A DNA stretch of 64,000 nucleotides from Janibacter sp. CX7 (GTDB lineage: Bacteria > Actinomycetota > Actinomycetes > Actinomycetales > Dermatophilaceae): positions 3,165,344-3,229,343 of the forward strand of contig NZ_CP101464.1 of NCBI RefSeq assembly GCF_024362365.1. The letters are read 5' to 3'. Below the pieces are notes generated by a model. That model searched no databases. It saw only the letters and a list, made by a program, of their open reading frames with translations, and was not told where the DNA came from. The translations under genes were made by a program, and so were the position numbers. Positions 1 through 8,602 of the stretch are shown here, one piece after another (position 1 is the stretch's first letter; each line of letters begins with the position of its first letter).

Positions 1-168
1 CAGCTCAGCGAGGCGCTGCCGGGTGGCCCGCATGGCGGCCGCGGCCACCGAGTCCTCCCGGGCGCTGCCCTGCAGACGCCCCTCCAGCTCGTCGATCACC
101 TCGCCCCGGCGGGCGTGCGCCGCGTCGAGCGCCTGCTGCTCCTCACCGATCGCGTCCTGCGTGGTCAT
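1..168 (-). CDS. HelD-like RNA polymerase-recycling ATPase, N-terminal fragment
   Basis: Only the first 56 codons are present; the gene runs off the left edge. The start is ATG at the right end, and the peptide begins MTTQDAIGEEQQALDAAHAR. The visible part is a charged, Gln/Glu/Arg-rich helical stretch that looks like a coiled coil. It ends in a segment (ATRQRLAEL) like the N-terminal arm of HelD/HelR-type UvrD-fold ATPases, which remove RNA polymerase from stalled complexes. No ATPase motif can be seen in the fragment, so the assignment rests on the character of the N-terminus alone. It is divergent from the hydrolase gene to its right, with 161 bases between them. Confidence 0.45.
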   Translation of the reverse strand, partial: MTTQDAIGEEQQALDAAHARRGEVIDELEGRLQGSAREDSVAAAAMRATRQRLAEL

Positions 169-329
169 CTGGTCGGTCCTGCCTGCGGTCACGCGGTCCC
201 CTGTCCTCGAGTGCGGCCCTGTCCAACGCGCGACGCGGCGAATTGTTCCCACGGACAGGACGGCACCCCCCTTCGCCCCGGGTCCGCTGACAGACTGGAG
301 CCGGACACCGACGTCACCCAGGAGGACCC

Positions 330-1136
330 GTGAGCTCCATCCCGCCCGAGGACATCGAGACCCATGGCCACGCCGGCCTGCTCATCGGCTCCCTGTGGAG
401 CCCGCCCGGCGACCCGACGTGGGTGGCGGTCATCGCCCACGGCTACGGCGAGCACGTCGGGCGCTACCAGTGGGTGGCCGAGCGGCTCACCGCCGACGGC
501 GCCGTCGTCTACGCCCACGACCACATCGGCCACGGGCGCAGCGAGGGCGAGCGGGTGCTCGTCGAGGACTTCGAGGGCGTCGTCGACGACCTCCACCTGC
601 TCGTCCAGCGCGCCCACGAGGAGCACCCCGACCTGCCGCTCGTGCTCATCGGGCACTCCATGGGCGGCATGATCGCCGCCCGCTACACCCAGCGGTACCC
701 GCAGACGCTCACCGCGACGGTGCTCTCCGGCCCGGTGCTCGGCTCCTGGGAGCCCACGGCCCTGGCCGACCTCGACGAGATCCCGCCGACGCCGATCGAC
801 ATCACGACCCTCAGCCGCGAGCCCGACGTCGGCCGCGCCTACGAGGCCGACGAGCTCGTCTGGCACGGCGACTTCAAGCGCCCGACCCTGCTCGCGCTGC
901 GCGCCACCCTCGAGGCGATCACCCGCGGTGGCCGCCTCACCATCCCGACGATCTGGCTGCACGGCGCCGACGACCAGCTCGTCCCGATCGACCGCAGCGA
1001 CGAGGGCTGGGCGCACATCGCCCCCGACGGCGCCCCCTCGAAGCGCTACCCCGGCGCCCGCCACGAGATCTTCAACGAGACCAACCGCGAAGAGGTCCTC
1101 GACGACGTGATGGCCTTCGTGAATGACCACATCTGA
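330..1136 (+). CDS. Alpha/beta hydrolase, monoacylglycerol-lipase type
   Basis: A 268-residue serine hydrolase with no signal peptide, so cytoplasmic. The sequence opens with the cap-less hydrolase pattern IAHGYGEHVGRY (oxyanion-hole HG). It carries the nucleophile elbow GHSMGG with Ser110, an Asp in GADDQLVP, and the catalytic His245 in ARHEIF. This arrangement is typical of the monoacylglycerol lipase/lysophospholipase family (Hydrolase_4). The true substrate cannot be read from sequence. The start is GTG with GGAGG five bases upstream. The 3' end overlaps the next gene by 14 bases, so the two are probably translated together. Confidence 0.85.
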   Translation: MSSIPPEDIETHGHAGLLIGSLWSPPGDPTWVAVIAHGYGEHVGRYQWVAERLTADGAVVYAHDHIGHGRSEGERVLVEDFEGVVDDLHLLVQRAHEEHPDLPLVLIGHSMGGMIAARYTQRYPQTLTATVLSGPVLGSWEPTALADLDEIPPTPIDITTLSREPDVGRAYEADELVWHGDFKRPTLLALRATLEAITRGGRLTIPTIWLHGADDQLVPIDRSDEGWAHIAPDGAPSKRYPGARHEIFNETNREEVLDDVMAFVNDHI

Positions 1137-1761
1137 GGCACCCCAGAGCGCGCCAACCCCACAGGACCTGAGCCATCGTTGGGCGGCGGTGGCCGCCGTG
1201 CAAGCGGCCTCTGCCGCGGCCTCCGGCCGCGAGGGCGCCTGGTGCCGGGACGGGCTGCGTTTCCTGCATGACTTCGGCGGCAGCTGGTGCGCGCTGGCCA
1301 TGTTGCCGGAGGACCGGGCCCTGCTCTTCCTGTGGGACCGCGGGGCCGAGTCCGCAGACCTCACCGCGGGCGCCCCGGTGGTCATGGACGGGCGACCTGC
1401 CTGGTGGCTCGAGGGGCTGCAGCACCCATCGCTGCCGCAGGAGTGCGATGCCATCGACGCCGCGCAGGCCTGGGCCGATGGTATTTGGACGCACGACGCC
1501 TTCGACCCCGACGAGGACGCGCAGTGGGACTTCGTCCCCGTGATGTGCGACGAGGACGCCGTCCTCGAGCTCATGGACTGGGTCGAGGCAGAGGCTGAGG
1601 ACCACGGCCTGACTCCGCCCGACCGCCCCACCATCGCGGCGATCGTCGCGGCCGGTCCGACCGTCAGCGCCGAGCAGCTGGCCGCCGTGGGCTTCCCGCA
1701 CTGGGACGTCGCGGAGGGCGTGGCGGCTGCCCGTGCCTTCATCCACGAGCCCACCGGCTGA
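1123..1761 (+). CDS. Uncharacterised 212-residue acidic protein
   Basis: I do not recognise this family. The 212-residue product is soluble, acidic and rich in Trp and Ala. It has no signal peptide or membrane segment. Conspicuous stretches are LLFLWDRGAESADL, RPAWWLEGLQHPSLPQE and a C-terminal helix-rich part ending VAAARAFIHEPTG. The ATG start lies inside the last codons of the preceding hydrolase gene (14-base overlap), which suggests translational coupling and perhaps a shared task. Coding is supported by the length, the third-position GC pattern and the tight linkage. It ends shortly before a symmetrical hairpin that separates it from the convergent mmsA. Confidence 0.6.
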   Translation: MTTSEAPQSAPTPQDLSHRWAAVAAVQAASAAASGREGAWCRDGLRFLHDFGGSWCALAMLPEDRALLFLWDRGAESADLTAGAPVVMDGRPAWWLEGLQHPSLPQECDAIDAAQAWADGIWTHDAFDPDEDAQWDFVPVMCDEDAVLELMDWVEAEAEDHGLTPPDRPTIAAIVAAGPTVSAEQLAAVGFPHWDVAEGVAAARAFIHEPTG

Positions 1762-1776
1762 GCTCCTTCGTCACCT

Positions 1777-1838
1777 GTGTGAGGATCTGCCCGCCCGTGT
1801 GACCCCATACGGTGACACGGGCGCGCACAACCTCACAC
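1777..1838. terminator. Bidirectional terminator between convergent genes
   Basis: Two nested inverted repeats lie between the convergent unknown gene and mmsA. The outer arms are GTGTGAGG and CCTCACAC. The inner arms are CCCGTGTGACC and GGTGACACGGG, with one mismatch. There is no long T-tract on either side. Confidence 0.6.
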
Positions 1839-1859
1839 GGCCACGAGGGCCCCAGCGAC

Positions 1860-3368
1860 TCAGCCGTTCGTGGGGAACCCCAGGTCGAGCCCACCGTGGC
1901 TCGGGTCGGGCCAGCGCTGGGTGACCGCCTTGGTCCGGGTGAAGAAGTGCACGCCCTCGATGCCGTGGGCGTGGGTGTCGCCGAAGAGCGAGCTCTTCCA
2001 CCCGCCGAAGGAGTAGTAGGCCATCGGCGTGGGGATCGGGACGTTGATGCCGACCATGCCGACCTCGACCTCGTGCTGGAAGCGCCGGGCGGCGCCGCCG
2101 TCGTGGGTGAAGATCGCCGTGCCGTTGCCATAGGGGTTGTCGTTGATCAGCTGCAGCCCCTCGTCGAAGGACGCGACCCGCACGACGGATAGCACCGGGC
2201 CGAAGATCTCGTCGGTGTAGATCGACATCCGCGGCGTCACCCGATCGAAGAGCGTCGGCCCGAGGAAGTAGCCCGGCCCGAGCGCCTCGGCGCCTTCACG
2301 CCCGTCGACGACGAGCTCGGCCCCGGCCTCGACCCCCGCCTCGACGTAGCCGGTGACCTTGTCGAGGTGCGCGCGGGTGACGAGAGGGCCCATGTCGACG
2401 TCGCCGCTGCCGTCCCCGACGCGCAGGGTGCGGGTGCGCTCGACGATCCGGGCGACGAGCTCGTCGGCGATCGACTCGGTCGCGAGCACGACCGAGATCG
2501 CCATGCACCGCTCCCCCGCCGCGCCGTATCCCGCCGACACCGCTGCGTCGGCCGCCAGGTCGAGGTCGGCGTCGGGCAGCACGAGCATGTGGTTCTTGGC
2601 CCCGCCGAGCGCCTGCACCCGCTTGCCGGCGGCCACCCCGCGCTCGTAGACGTGGCGCGCCACGGGGGTCGAGCCGACGAAGGAGATCGCCTTGACGTCG
2701 GGGTGGTCGAGCAGCGCGTCGACCGCCTCCTTGTCCCCGTGCACGACGTTGACCACCCCGTCGGGCACCCCGGCCCCGCGCCACAGGTCGGCGATGAGGT
2801 TGACCGCTGTCGGGTCCTTCTCGCTCGGCTTGATGACGACCGCGTTGCCCGTGGCGACGGCGATCGGCACGAACCACAGCGGCACCATCGCGGGGAAGTT
2901 GAAGGGCGAGATGACGCCGACGACACCCAGCGGCTGGAGGATCGAGAAGGCGTCGACGTCGGTCGAGACGCCCTCGGAGAAGCCACCCTTGAGCAGCTGC
3001 GGGATGCCGCAGGCGAACTCCACGACCTCGAGCCCGCGCCCGATCTCGGCGACGGCGTCGTCATGGGTCTTGCCGTGCTCCGCGGTGATCGCCCGGGCAA
3101 TCTCGTCGGTGTGCTCGACGAGCAGCTGGCGGAAGGCGAAGAGCGCCCTGACCCGCCGCGCCAGCGACGCCCGGCCCCACTCGCGCGCCGCCTCCCGCGC
3201 CACGGCGACGACCTCGCCGACGGTCTCGGCGCTGGCCAGGTCGAGCGTGCCGGTGACCTCGCCCGTCGCCGGGTTGCAGACCTCGCTCGTGCGGCCCGGC
3301 TCCCCCTGCCACGCCCGGTGGCCGACGAGGTGGGTGATGCGCGTGGGCGCGGACGGGGTGGCGCTCAT
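1860..3368 (-). CDS. mmsA: Methylmalonate-semialdehyde dehydrogenase (CoA-acylating)
   Basis: A 502-residue aldehyde dehydrogenase of the usual MmsA length. These enzymes convert methylmalonate semialdehyde (or malonate semialdehyde) with NAD and CoA to propionyl-CoA (or acetyl-CoA) in valine and inositol breakdown. The N-terminus has the family pattern VCNPATGEVTGTL. ISPFNFPAMVPLW and VIKPSEKDP form the NAD pocket, and catalytic Cys288 sits in GAAGERCMA, the MmsA-type context. The ATG start follows AAGGAGGG. The gene stands alone, with a bidirectional hairpin behind it. The ino1 gene further right makes inositol phosphate, so a link to inositol catabolism is possible but unproven. Confidence 0.92.
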   Translation of the reverse strand: MSATPSAPTRITHLVGHRAWQGEPGRTSEVCNPATGEVTGTLDLASAETVGEVVAVAREAAREWGRASLARRVRALFAFRQLLVEHTDEIARAITAEHGKTHDDAVAEIGRGLEVVEFACGIPQLLKGGFSEGVSTDVDAFSILQPLGVVGVISPFNFPAMVPLWFVPIAVATGNAVVIKPSEKDPTAVNLIADLWRGAGVPDGVVNVVHGDKEAVDALLDHPDVKAISFVGSTPVARHVYERGVAAGKRVQALGGAKNHMLVLPDADLDLAADAAVSAGYGAAGERCMAISVVLATESIADELVARIVERTRTLRVGDGSGDVDMGPLVTRAHLDKVTGYVEAGVEAGAELVVDGREGAEALGPGYFLGPTLFDRVTPRMSIYTDEIFGPVLSVVRVASFDEGLQLINDNPYGNGTAIFTHDGGAARRFQHEVEVGMVGINVPIPTPMAYYSFGGWKSSLFGDTHAHGIEGVHFFTRTKAVTQRWPDPSHGGLDLGFPTNG

Positions 3369-3460
3369 GTGCCCTCCTTCGGGCAGACGGATTCGTCACC
3401 ACATCCAAGCGCACGACAGGGGGAGCGTCACCCCCCTTCGTCCATGGGCTCGCGCAGCTC

Positions 3461-4204
3461 CTACCAGGGCTTCTCGACGGGGTCGGGCCCGCCGCTGCCC
3501 TCGGCCTCCGACTCGCGCTTGTCGTTCTCCGACTCGCGCTGACCGGTCTGGTTGCGCTCCTCCAGCTGCTTCTGCTTCGGGTCCTTGGGCTCCTCGCCCT
3601 CGCCGTCGCCGTCGTCCTTCGGGTCGTCCTTGCCCGGGTCCTGCGGGTCCTCCGGCTGCTTCTTGCCGGTCTGCTCCTCGAGCTTGTCCTTCTGCTCCTG
3701 CTGCTTGCGCCCGGCCTCGCCACCGTTGCCGTCGTCGCTGCCGTCGAGGCAGCCCTCGGGGCCCTCCTCGATGAGCGTGAGGGCCTCCTCGGCGAGCGCC
3801 TTCTCCTTGTCGGTGTCGCCGGCCTCCTTCGCCTCGTCGGCCTGCTGCGAGATCGTGATGACGAGGTTGGTGCGCACGGTGCAGTCGTCCTGCGGGTCCT
3901 TGGTGCGCTCGAGCGCGGTCTCGAGGTCGGCCCGGCCGCCGGCGAGGTCACCGGAGACCGACTTGCCGGTGCCCTCGACGAAGGGAGCGCGCCACCGCTC
4001 GACGAGGTTGAGCGGGTGCAGCCGCTCCGCGGCCTTGACCATGCCGTCGCCGTCGTCGCCGCCGTGGGCGTCCTGCGCCTGGCCCATGAAGAGCGGCAGG
4101 GTGAGGAAGCGGATCGCCAGGACGATCATGATGATCGCCGGGATGATCGTCGCGATGATCATCCGGCGGCGCCGGCGCAGCCGGGGCTCCATGGGGGCGG
4201 TCAC
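3461..4204 (-). CDS. Membrane-anchored Lys/Glu-rich protein, last gene of the MoxR-VWA operon
   Basis: A 247-residue protein beginning with a short Arg-rich cytoplasmic tail, then one membrane segment (about residues 13-36, MIIATIIPAIIMIVLAIRF). A soluble domain follows (about residues 40-150) with two Cys in DDCTVRT and EGCLDG. The tail is a very charged Lys/Glu/Asp/Gln-rich segment. The GTG start overlaps the stop of the VWA gene upstream by four bases; a longer reading from further upstream lies wholly inside that VWA gene and is not credible. By position it replaces the TPR protein (BatC) of Bat operons, and its helical charged body could be TPR-like, but I see no clear repeat. Confidence 0.7.
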   Translation of the reverse strand: MTAPMEPRLRRRRRMIIATIIPAIIMIVLAIRFLTLPLFMGQAQDAHGGDDGDGMVKAAERLHPLNLVERWRAPFVEGTGKSVSGDLAGGRADLETALERTKDPQDDCTVRTNLVITISQQADEAKEAGDTDKEKALAEEALTLIEEGPEGCLDGSDDGNGGEAGRKQQEQKDKLEEQTGKKQPEDPQDPGKDDPKDDGDGEGEEPKDPKQKQLEERNQTGQRESENDKRESEAEGSGGPDPVEKPW

Positions 4205-5190
4205 GGGGTGCCTCCTGCCTCGGCCTCGACGCGGCGCAGACGGCCGATCTCGCGGGTGGTGACGAAGAGGTCGGCGAGCAGCAGGCCCGACATGATGAGC
4301 GCGAGCACCCACACGAGCGAGGTGTAGGTCTCGATGCCGGCCCCCTCGCCGTCGACGGCCTCGCCGGGGTCGGCGTCGGTGAGCGCCGGCCCGATGTCGC
4401 CGCCCTCGCGGTGGGTGTAGGGCACCCCGAGCTGCTCGGCGATCTCCTCGAGCCGCTTCTCGTCGATCTTGCTGACGCCGGGGTTGCCCTGGCTGTCCTT
4501 GATGTCCTCACCGGGCTCGCCGTCGGCATCCGTGGAGGCCATCCGGCCACCCTGCTCGGTGCCGTAGCCGAGGACGGCGCCACCGTCGACGAGGTCGGGC
4601 AGGTCGAAGGGGGTCGGGTCCTGCGACGAGGTCTGCTCGCCGTCGCCGAGGTAGAAGACGATCCGCGAGCGCTCGGGCTGGCGCTCCTTGGCCCCCTCGA
4701 GGGTGAGCCGCAACCGCTCCTGGGCCGCGGTGATCGACGAGCCGCCCGAGTAGAGGCTGTTCTCCGCGCGGAGGTTCTCCGCCGCGGTCTTGAGGGCATT
4801 GGTGTCGGTCGTGAGCGGCATGACGACGCGGGCGGCGTAGTCGAAGGTGATGATCGAGAAGCGCGCGCCCGGCATCTCCTCCTGGATCTTGGCCATGTCC
4901 TCGCGATAGCCCTCGATGCGCGTCCGGTCGCCGTCGAAATCGCGGGCCATCGCCGAGGTCGTCGTGTCGACGACGAAGTAGACGTTGACGTCGCTCGCCG
5001 CCTGCCGGGCGATCGCACCGTCGACGGCGGGCCCGAGCAGGGTGAGGACCATGGCGACGGCGGTGGCCAGACGCAGGCCCCAGCGCAGTCGGTGGTGGGT
5101 GTCGGCGACGACCCGCCATGCGGTGAAGCCGACGAGCAGCAGGCCGAGCAGGACGACGAGCGGCCAGGGCAGGAGCGGGTGCCAGCTCAT
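4201..5190 (-). CDS. VWA-domain membrane protein, second of pair (BatB-like)
   Basis: A 329-residue protein with two N-terminal membrane segments (LLPWPLVVLLGLLLVGFTAW and a second around residues 36-56). A von Willebrand A domain follows, and a further membrane helix lies near the C-terminus (LVWVLALIMSGLLLADLFV). The metal-binding motif is DTTTSAM at Asp75 in place of the usual DxSxS, so the first Ser is Thr. The ATG start overlaps the upstream VWA gene by four bases (ATGA) and the end overlaps the next gene by four. VWA proteins paired with MoxR act as partners or adaptors of the AAA ATPase. It belongs to the MoxR-DUF58-VWA-VWA set. Confidence 0.85.
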   Translation of the reverse strand: MSWHPLLPWPLVVLLGLLLVGFTAWRVVADTHHRLRWGLRLATAVAMVLTLLGPAVDGAIARQAASDVNVYFVVDTTTSAMARDFDGDRTRIEGYREDMAKIQEEMPGARFSIITFDYAARVVMPLTTDTNALKTAAENLRAENSLYSGGSSITAAQERLRLTLEGAKERQPERSRIVFYLGDGEQTSSQDPTPFDLPDLVDGGAVLGYGTEQGGRMASTDADGEPGEDIKDSQGNPGVSKIDEKRLEEIAEQLGVPYTHREGGDIGPALTDADPGEAVDGEGAGIETYTSLVWVLALIMSGLLLADLFVTTREIGRLRRVEAEAGGTP

Positions 5191-6170
5191 CGGCGCCACC
5201 GCCACAGCAGCGGGTAGAGCACGAGCAGCCCGAGCAGGCTGAGCACGATCCACACGCGCGGCAGGTCGGTGCGCACGTGCACGGGGGCGACGTCGGGCAG
5301 GCGGGCGGACTCGAGCTCGTCGATGTTGTTGGTCACCTCGGTCGTCGCGCCCGGCTGGTCCAGACCCCAGGTCCGCCCGCCCGTCTCCTCGGTGGCCGAG
5401 GAGAGCTCGGTGTGCGACGAGCCGAGGGGAAGGGGGTTGAGCGCGTAGACGCGCACGTTGCGGTCCTTGGCCAGCTGGGTCGCCTCGTCGAGGGTGTAGA
5501 CACCCTCGCCGTGGACGTCGTTGTCGGTGCCGAGGATGATCGCGCGCGGGCGCTCCTGGTCGGCGTGGTCGAAGTTGAGCACGCAGCTCGCCAGGCCGTC
5601 GGGCACGAGCGAGCTGGCGAGGATGCGCTCGTTGAAGGTGCCGGAGGTCGGGTCGTACTCGCCGCTGCCGAAGAGCGAGAAGCCCTCCGCATAGCCCTTG
5701 AGCTGCTCGGAGACGAGGTCGTAGTCGTCGGTGAGCGGGAAGGCGGTCACCGACTGGTTGTTGAAGAGCACCAGCCCGATCCGCTCGCCGCGGAAGCTCG
5801 TGACGATCTCCGAGAAGTTCTCCAGCACGGCCCGGTCGGTCGAGTACATCGAGCCCGAGACGTCGAGGCAGAGCATGATGTCGCGGTTGTTCTTCGACGG
5901 GTCGATCGTCTCGGTCGTGCCCGGGCGACCGGCGGCGACCGCGAGCGGCAGCAGCACGACGGCGAGCAGGCCGGCGATGCCGGCGAGGCGCACCCGCTGG
6001 CGCGACAGCGCCGCCCGGTAGGCGGGCAGCCGGGTCAGGCGCCGGGAGTTGGCGACGAGGACCGCGTCGCGCGCCGCCTTGTCGCGACCGGCGAACCACC
6101 AGCCGAGGCCGGCGACGACGAGCACGGCGAGGACGAGGAGCAGGGTGAGCCACCACCACGCGAGACCCAT
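5187..6170 (-). CDS. VWA-domain membrane protein, first of pair (BatA-like)
   Basis: A 327-residue protein with an N-terminal membrane helix (WWWLTLLLVLAVLVVAGLGW), a second at about residues 62-80, a periplasm-side VWA domain and a C-terminal helix before RWRR. The metal-ion-dependent adhesion site is intact: CLDVSGSM with Asp103. The Thr and Asp loops (DDYDL and ILGTDND) follow. The ATG start overlaps the preceding stop by one base (TGATG). It is the BatA/YehP-like member of the MoxR operon and probably binds extracytoplasmic partners in a metal-dependent way. The second VWA protein is a diverged paralogue. Confidence 0.87.
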   Translation of the reverse strand: MGLAWWWLTLLLVLAVLVVAGLGWWFAGRDKAARDAVLVANSRRLTRLPAYRAALSRQRVRLAGIAGLLAVVLLPLAVAAGRPGTTETIDPSKNNRDIMLCLDVSGSMYSTDRAVLENFSEIVTSFRGERIGLVLFNNQSVTAFPLTDDYDLVSEQLKGYAEGFSLFGSGEYDPTSGTFNERILASSLVPDGLASCVLNFDHADQERPRAIILGTDNDVHGEGVYTLDEATQLAKDRNVRVYALNPLPLGSSHTELSSATEETGGRTWGLDQPGATTEVTNNIDELESARLPDVAPVHVRTDLPRVWIVLSLLGLLVLYPLLWRWRR

Positions 6171-6643
6171 CACGACCACCCCCCGACGACATCGCGGGCC
6201 GCGGACGCCGAGCGGGCGAAGCTCGGCGGGTCGGCCTCGGCCTGGCCGAACTGCCGCGGGTAGTACTGCTCGATGAGGTCGGCGAGGTGCGCCGGCCCGC
6301 GCTCCCGCAGGTCGGCCGCCGTCATCGTCTCGGCCTTGAGGCCGCTCGCCTTGCTGACGAAGCCGCGCACGATCTGCGAGAGCTCGTGGTGGCCGCGGCG
6401 TGCGGTCGTGGTGCCGGCCCGCACCTCGCGATCGACCGTGTCGATGCGGGCGAGGGCGTCGCGGCGCAGCTTGGCCAGGGCCGACGGCGGGAGCGAGCCA
6501 CGCCCGTCCTCGCCCTCCGGCGGTCGGGTGAGCAGCCAGATCCACATGGCCCAGACGACGAGGCCGAAGAGCATGAAGAAGCCCAGGACCGGCCAGACGA
6601 CGGAGTAGTCCTGCGGGGCGAGGTAGATCGGGTCAGCGTCCAC
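6170..6643 (-). CDS. Single-pass membrane protein of the MoxR-VWA operon
   Basis: A 157-residue protein with one membrane helix near the N-terminus (VVWPVLGFFMLFGLVVWAMW) and a cytoplasmic part of about 115 residues. A helical segment ARIDTVDREVRAGTTTARRG is followed by a domain ending in EQYYPRQFGQAE. The GTG start lies 11 bases inside the end of the DUF58 gene and follows a GAAGAGG-type ribosome site. Genes of this size and layout sit between DUF58 and VWA genes in many actinobacterial MoxR operons. The function is not known to me. Confidence 0.7.
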   Translation of the reverse strand: MDADPIYLAPQDYSVVWPVLGFFMLFGLVVWAMWIWLLTRPPEGEDGRGSLPPSALAKLRRDALARIDTVDREVRAGTTTARRGHHELSQIVRGFVSKASGLKAETMTAADLRERGPAHLADLIEQYYPRQFGQAEADPPSFARSASAARDVVGGWS

Positions 6644-7514
6644 GGCGCCTCTTCTCGAGCATGCGCACGACCATCGGCACGACCTCGTCGGTGTGGCTGA
6701 CGCGGGCGGAGGAGACGTCGGTGCGCCGGAGCATGGCGTCGAGGTCGTGGCGTCGGGTGCCCTCGGACTGCGCGAAGGCGGCCGCGAGCTCCCGGTCGGA
6801 TGCGAGCAGGTCGGGCAGCGGGTGGTCGACGGCGACGTCGCGCACGAGCGTCTCGGGGTCGAGGCCGAGCGGGTCGAGGTCGGCGACGTCGACCCACAGC
6901 ACCTCGTGCCGCAGGCGAAGGGAGCGCAGCGTGTCCTCGACCGCGGCGGGCTCGACGCCGTCGTCGGCGATGACGAGCAGCACCTTGCGGCCCTTGACGT
7001 TGCGGGTGATGTGCCGCAGCAGGCCCGGCAGGTCGGCGGAGGGCGAGTCCGGCTGGGAGCGGGCGAGGCTCTCCTGGAGCAGGTGCTCGAGATGGCCCTC
7101 GGAGCTGCGGGCGCGGGTGGCGTGGATGCGGCCGGGGGCACCGCTGATCATCGACACGTCGTCGCCGTGGCGCACGGCGAGCCAGCCGAGGACCCCGGCG
7201 GCGAGGACCGCGACATCGCGCTTCGGCTCGCCCCCGGCCGCGGTCGCGGCCATCTCGCGCCCGGCGGGCATGACGACGACGAGCTCGAAGTGCCGCTGGG
7301 CGACGTAGCGCTTGATGAGCATCGAGCCGTGGCGGGCCGAGGCCTTCCAGTCGATGTCGCGGATGTCGTCACCGACGGCGTACTCGCGCAGGTCGTCGAA
7401 GTCCATCGAGCGGCCCTTGTGGACAGAGGCGTAGCCGCCGTCGAGCAGCGCGACCGACCGACGTCGGACGTGGATCGACAGCTTGCCCTTGACCTTGTGC
7501 ACCAGCCGCGTCAT
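6633..7514 (-). CDS. DUF58 domain protein of the MoxR operon
   Basis: A 293-residue soluble protein beginning MTRLVHKVKGKLSIHVRRRS. It carries the DUF58 signature GRSMDFDDLREYAVGDD followed by IRDIDWKASARHG, and then a VWA-like fold. The ATG start is seven bases from the MoxR stop. DUF58 proteins accompany MoxR ATPases and are thought to act with them in maturing VWA or envelope complexes. A second MoxR-DUF58 pair exists in the type VII-like island of this window; that one is longer and has membrane helices. Confidence 0.88.
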   Translation of the reverse strand: MTRLVHKVKGKLSIHVRRRSVALLDGGYASVHKGRSMDFDDLREYAVGDDIRDIDWKASARHGSMLIKRYVAQRHFELVVVMPAGREMAATAAGGEPKRDVAVLAAGVLGWLAVRHGDDVSMISGAPGRIHATRARSSEGHLEHLLQESLARSQPDSPSADLPGLLRHITRNVKGRKVLLVIADDGVEPAAVEDTLRSLRLRHEVLWVDVADLDPLGLDPETLVRDVAVDHPLPDLLASDRELAAAFAQSEGTRRHDLDAMLRRTDVSSARVSHTDEVVPMVVRMLEKRRRGR

Positions 7515-7521
7515 GGCGGCC

Positions 7522-8514
7522 CTACGGGGTGCGGACGGCGCGGACGACCGCGTCGATGATCGTCTCGACGCGCACGTCGTCGGCGGTGGCTTCGTAGGTG
7601 AGCAGCACGCGGTGGCGCAGCACCCGGTGCGCGAGGTGGCGCACGTCCTCGGGGATGACGTGGTCGCGCCCCTGGAGCAGGGCCGCGGCCCGCGCCGCCT
7701 TGGCGAAGGCGATCGAGGCGCGCGGGCTGGCGCCGATCTCGACGTAGCGGGCCAGCTCGGGCGGCATGACCTTGCCCGGGGTGCGGGTGGCCGCGACGAG
7801 GAAGGTGATGTAGTCGAGGATCGCCTTGTCGAGGTAGACCGAGCTCGCGAGCCGCTGCAGCTCGCGGGCATCGGCGACATGGATCATCGCCCGGTCCGGC
7901 TGGTCGAAGACGCCGGCGTCGATGCGCCGCACGACCTCGGCCTCCTCCGCGGGGCTCGGGTAGTCGAGCAGGTCCTTGAGCATGAAGCGGTCGAGCTGGG
8001 CCTCGGGCAGGACATAGGTGCCCTCCTGCTCGATGGGGTTCTGCGTCGCGAGGACGAGGAAGGGCTCGGGCACCTTGAAGACCTGGCCGCCGATGGAGGT
8101 CTGCCGCTCCTGCATCGCCTCGAGCATCGCCGACTGGGTCTTGGCCGAGCTGCGGTTGATCTCGTCGAGCAGGACGAAGTTCGCGTGCACCGGCCCGAGC
8201 TGGGTGACGAACTTGCCCTGGCTCGCGTCGTAGACCTGGGTGCCGACGATGTCGCTCGGCAGCAAGTCGGGGGTGCACTGGATCCGCTTGAAGGACCCAC
8301 CGATCGCCGTCGCGAGCGCGTGCGCGGCCGTCGTCTTCGCCAGGCCGGGCACCGACTCGAGCAGCACGTGGCCGCTCGTCAGCAGACCGATGAGGAGGGT
8401 CTCCCGCAGCCGCCGCTGGCCGACGACCTTCGACTCGAAGCCCTGGTCGACCGCGGCGACGAGGGCACGGGCCCGCTCCAGCTGGTCCTTGCTGATCCTG
8501 CTCGTGGGCGGCAC
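7522..8514 (-). CDS. MoxR-family AAA ATPase
   Basis: A 330-residue AAA+ ATPase. Walker A is the MoxR variant VPGLAKTT with Lys60, Walker B is LLDEINR, sensor 1 is ATQNPIEQEGTY, and the lid follows. I take GTG as the start because AAGGGGAG lies just upstream; a 23-residue longer reading has no ribosome site and covers the promoter region. MoxR ATPases work as chaperones for VWA proteins, two of which are encoded downstream. The operon promoter carries the GGGGAGTNCTCCCC palindrome shared with the WXG100 genes, which suggests the operon serves the same process. Confidence 0.9.
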   Translation of the reverse strand: MPPTSRISKDQLERARALVAAVDQGFESKVVGQRRLRETLLIGLLTSGHVLLESVPGLAKTTAAHALATAIGGSFKRIQCTPDLLPSDIVGTQVYDASQGKFVTQLGPVHANFVLLDEINRSSAKTQSAMLEAMQERQTSIGGQVFKVPEPFLVLATQNPIEQEGTYVLPEAQLDRFMLKDLLDYPSPAEEAEVVRRIDAGVFDQPDRAMIHVADARELQRLASSVYLDKAILDYITFLVAATRTPGKVMPPELARYVEIGASPRASIAFAKAARAAALLQGRDHVIPEDVRHLAHRVLRHRVLLTYEATADDVRVETIIDAVVRAVRTP

Positions 8515-8554
8515 GTCGCTCCCCTTCGCTGTGGTGGTCTGGTGTCCGCCGCCA

Positions 8555-8598
8555 ACTCTACGGACCGGACCACGACCCGGCACTGGGGAGCACTCCCC
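8555..8598 (-). promoter_or_regulatory. Promoter of the MoxR operon with GGGGAGTNCTCCCC palindrome (site A)
   Basis: On the coding strand the palindrome GGGGAGTGCTCCCC (8585-8598) lies 24 bases before the -10 element TAGAGT (8555-8560), which is followed by TGG. The same arrangement recurs at four other promoters. The palindrome would be centred about 44 bases before the transcription start, a position usual for an activator that touches the -35 region. Confidence 0.75.
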
Positions 8599-8602
8599 CG
8601 GG

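Noticed and set aside
189..1808. Long minus-strand open frame (539 codons) opposite the hydrolase gene
   Set aside because: High GC keeps antisense frames open. The product has no family pattern, and the plus-strand genes show real motifs (GHSMGG) and ribosome sites.
3416..3436. GGGGGAGCGTCACCCCCC before mmsA as a sixth palindrome site
   Set aside because: The centre differs (GGGGTGACGCTCCCC on the coding strand), the arms do not match fully, and no TANNNT lies 24-25 bases downstream.
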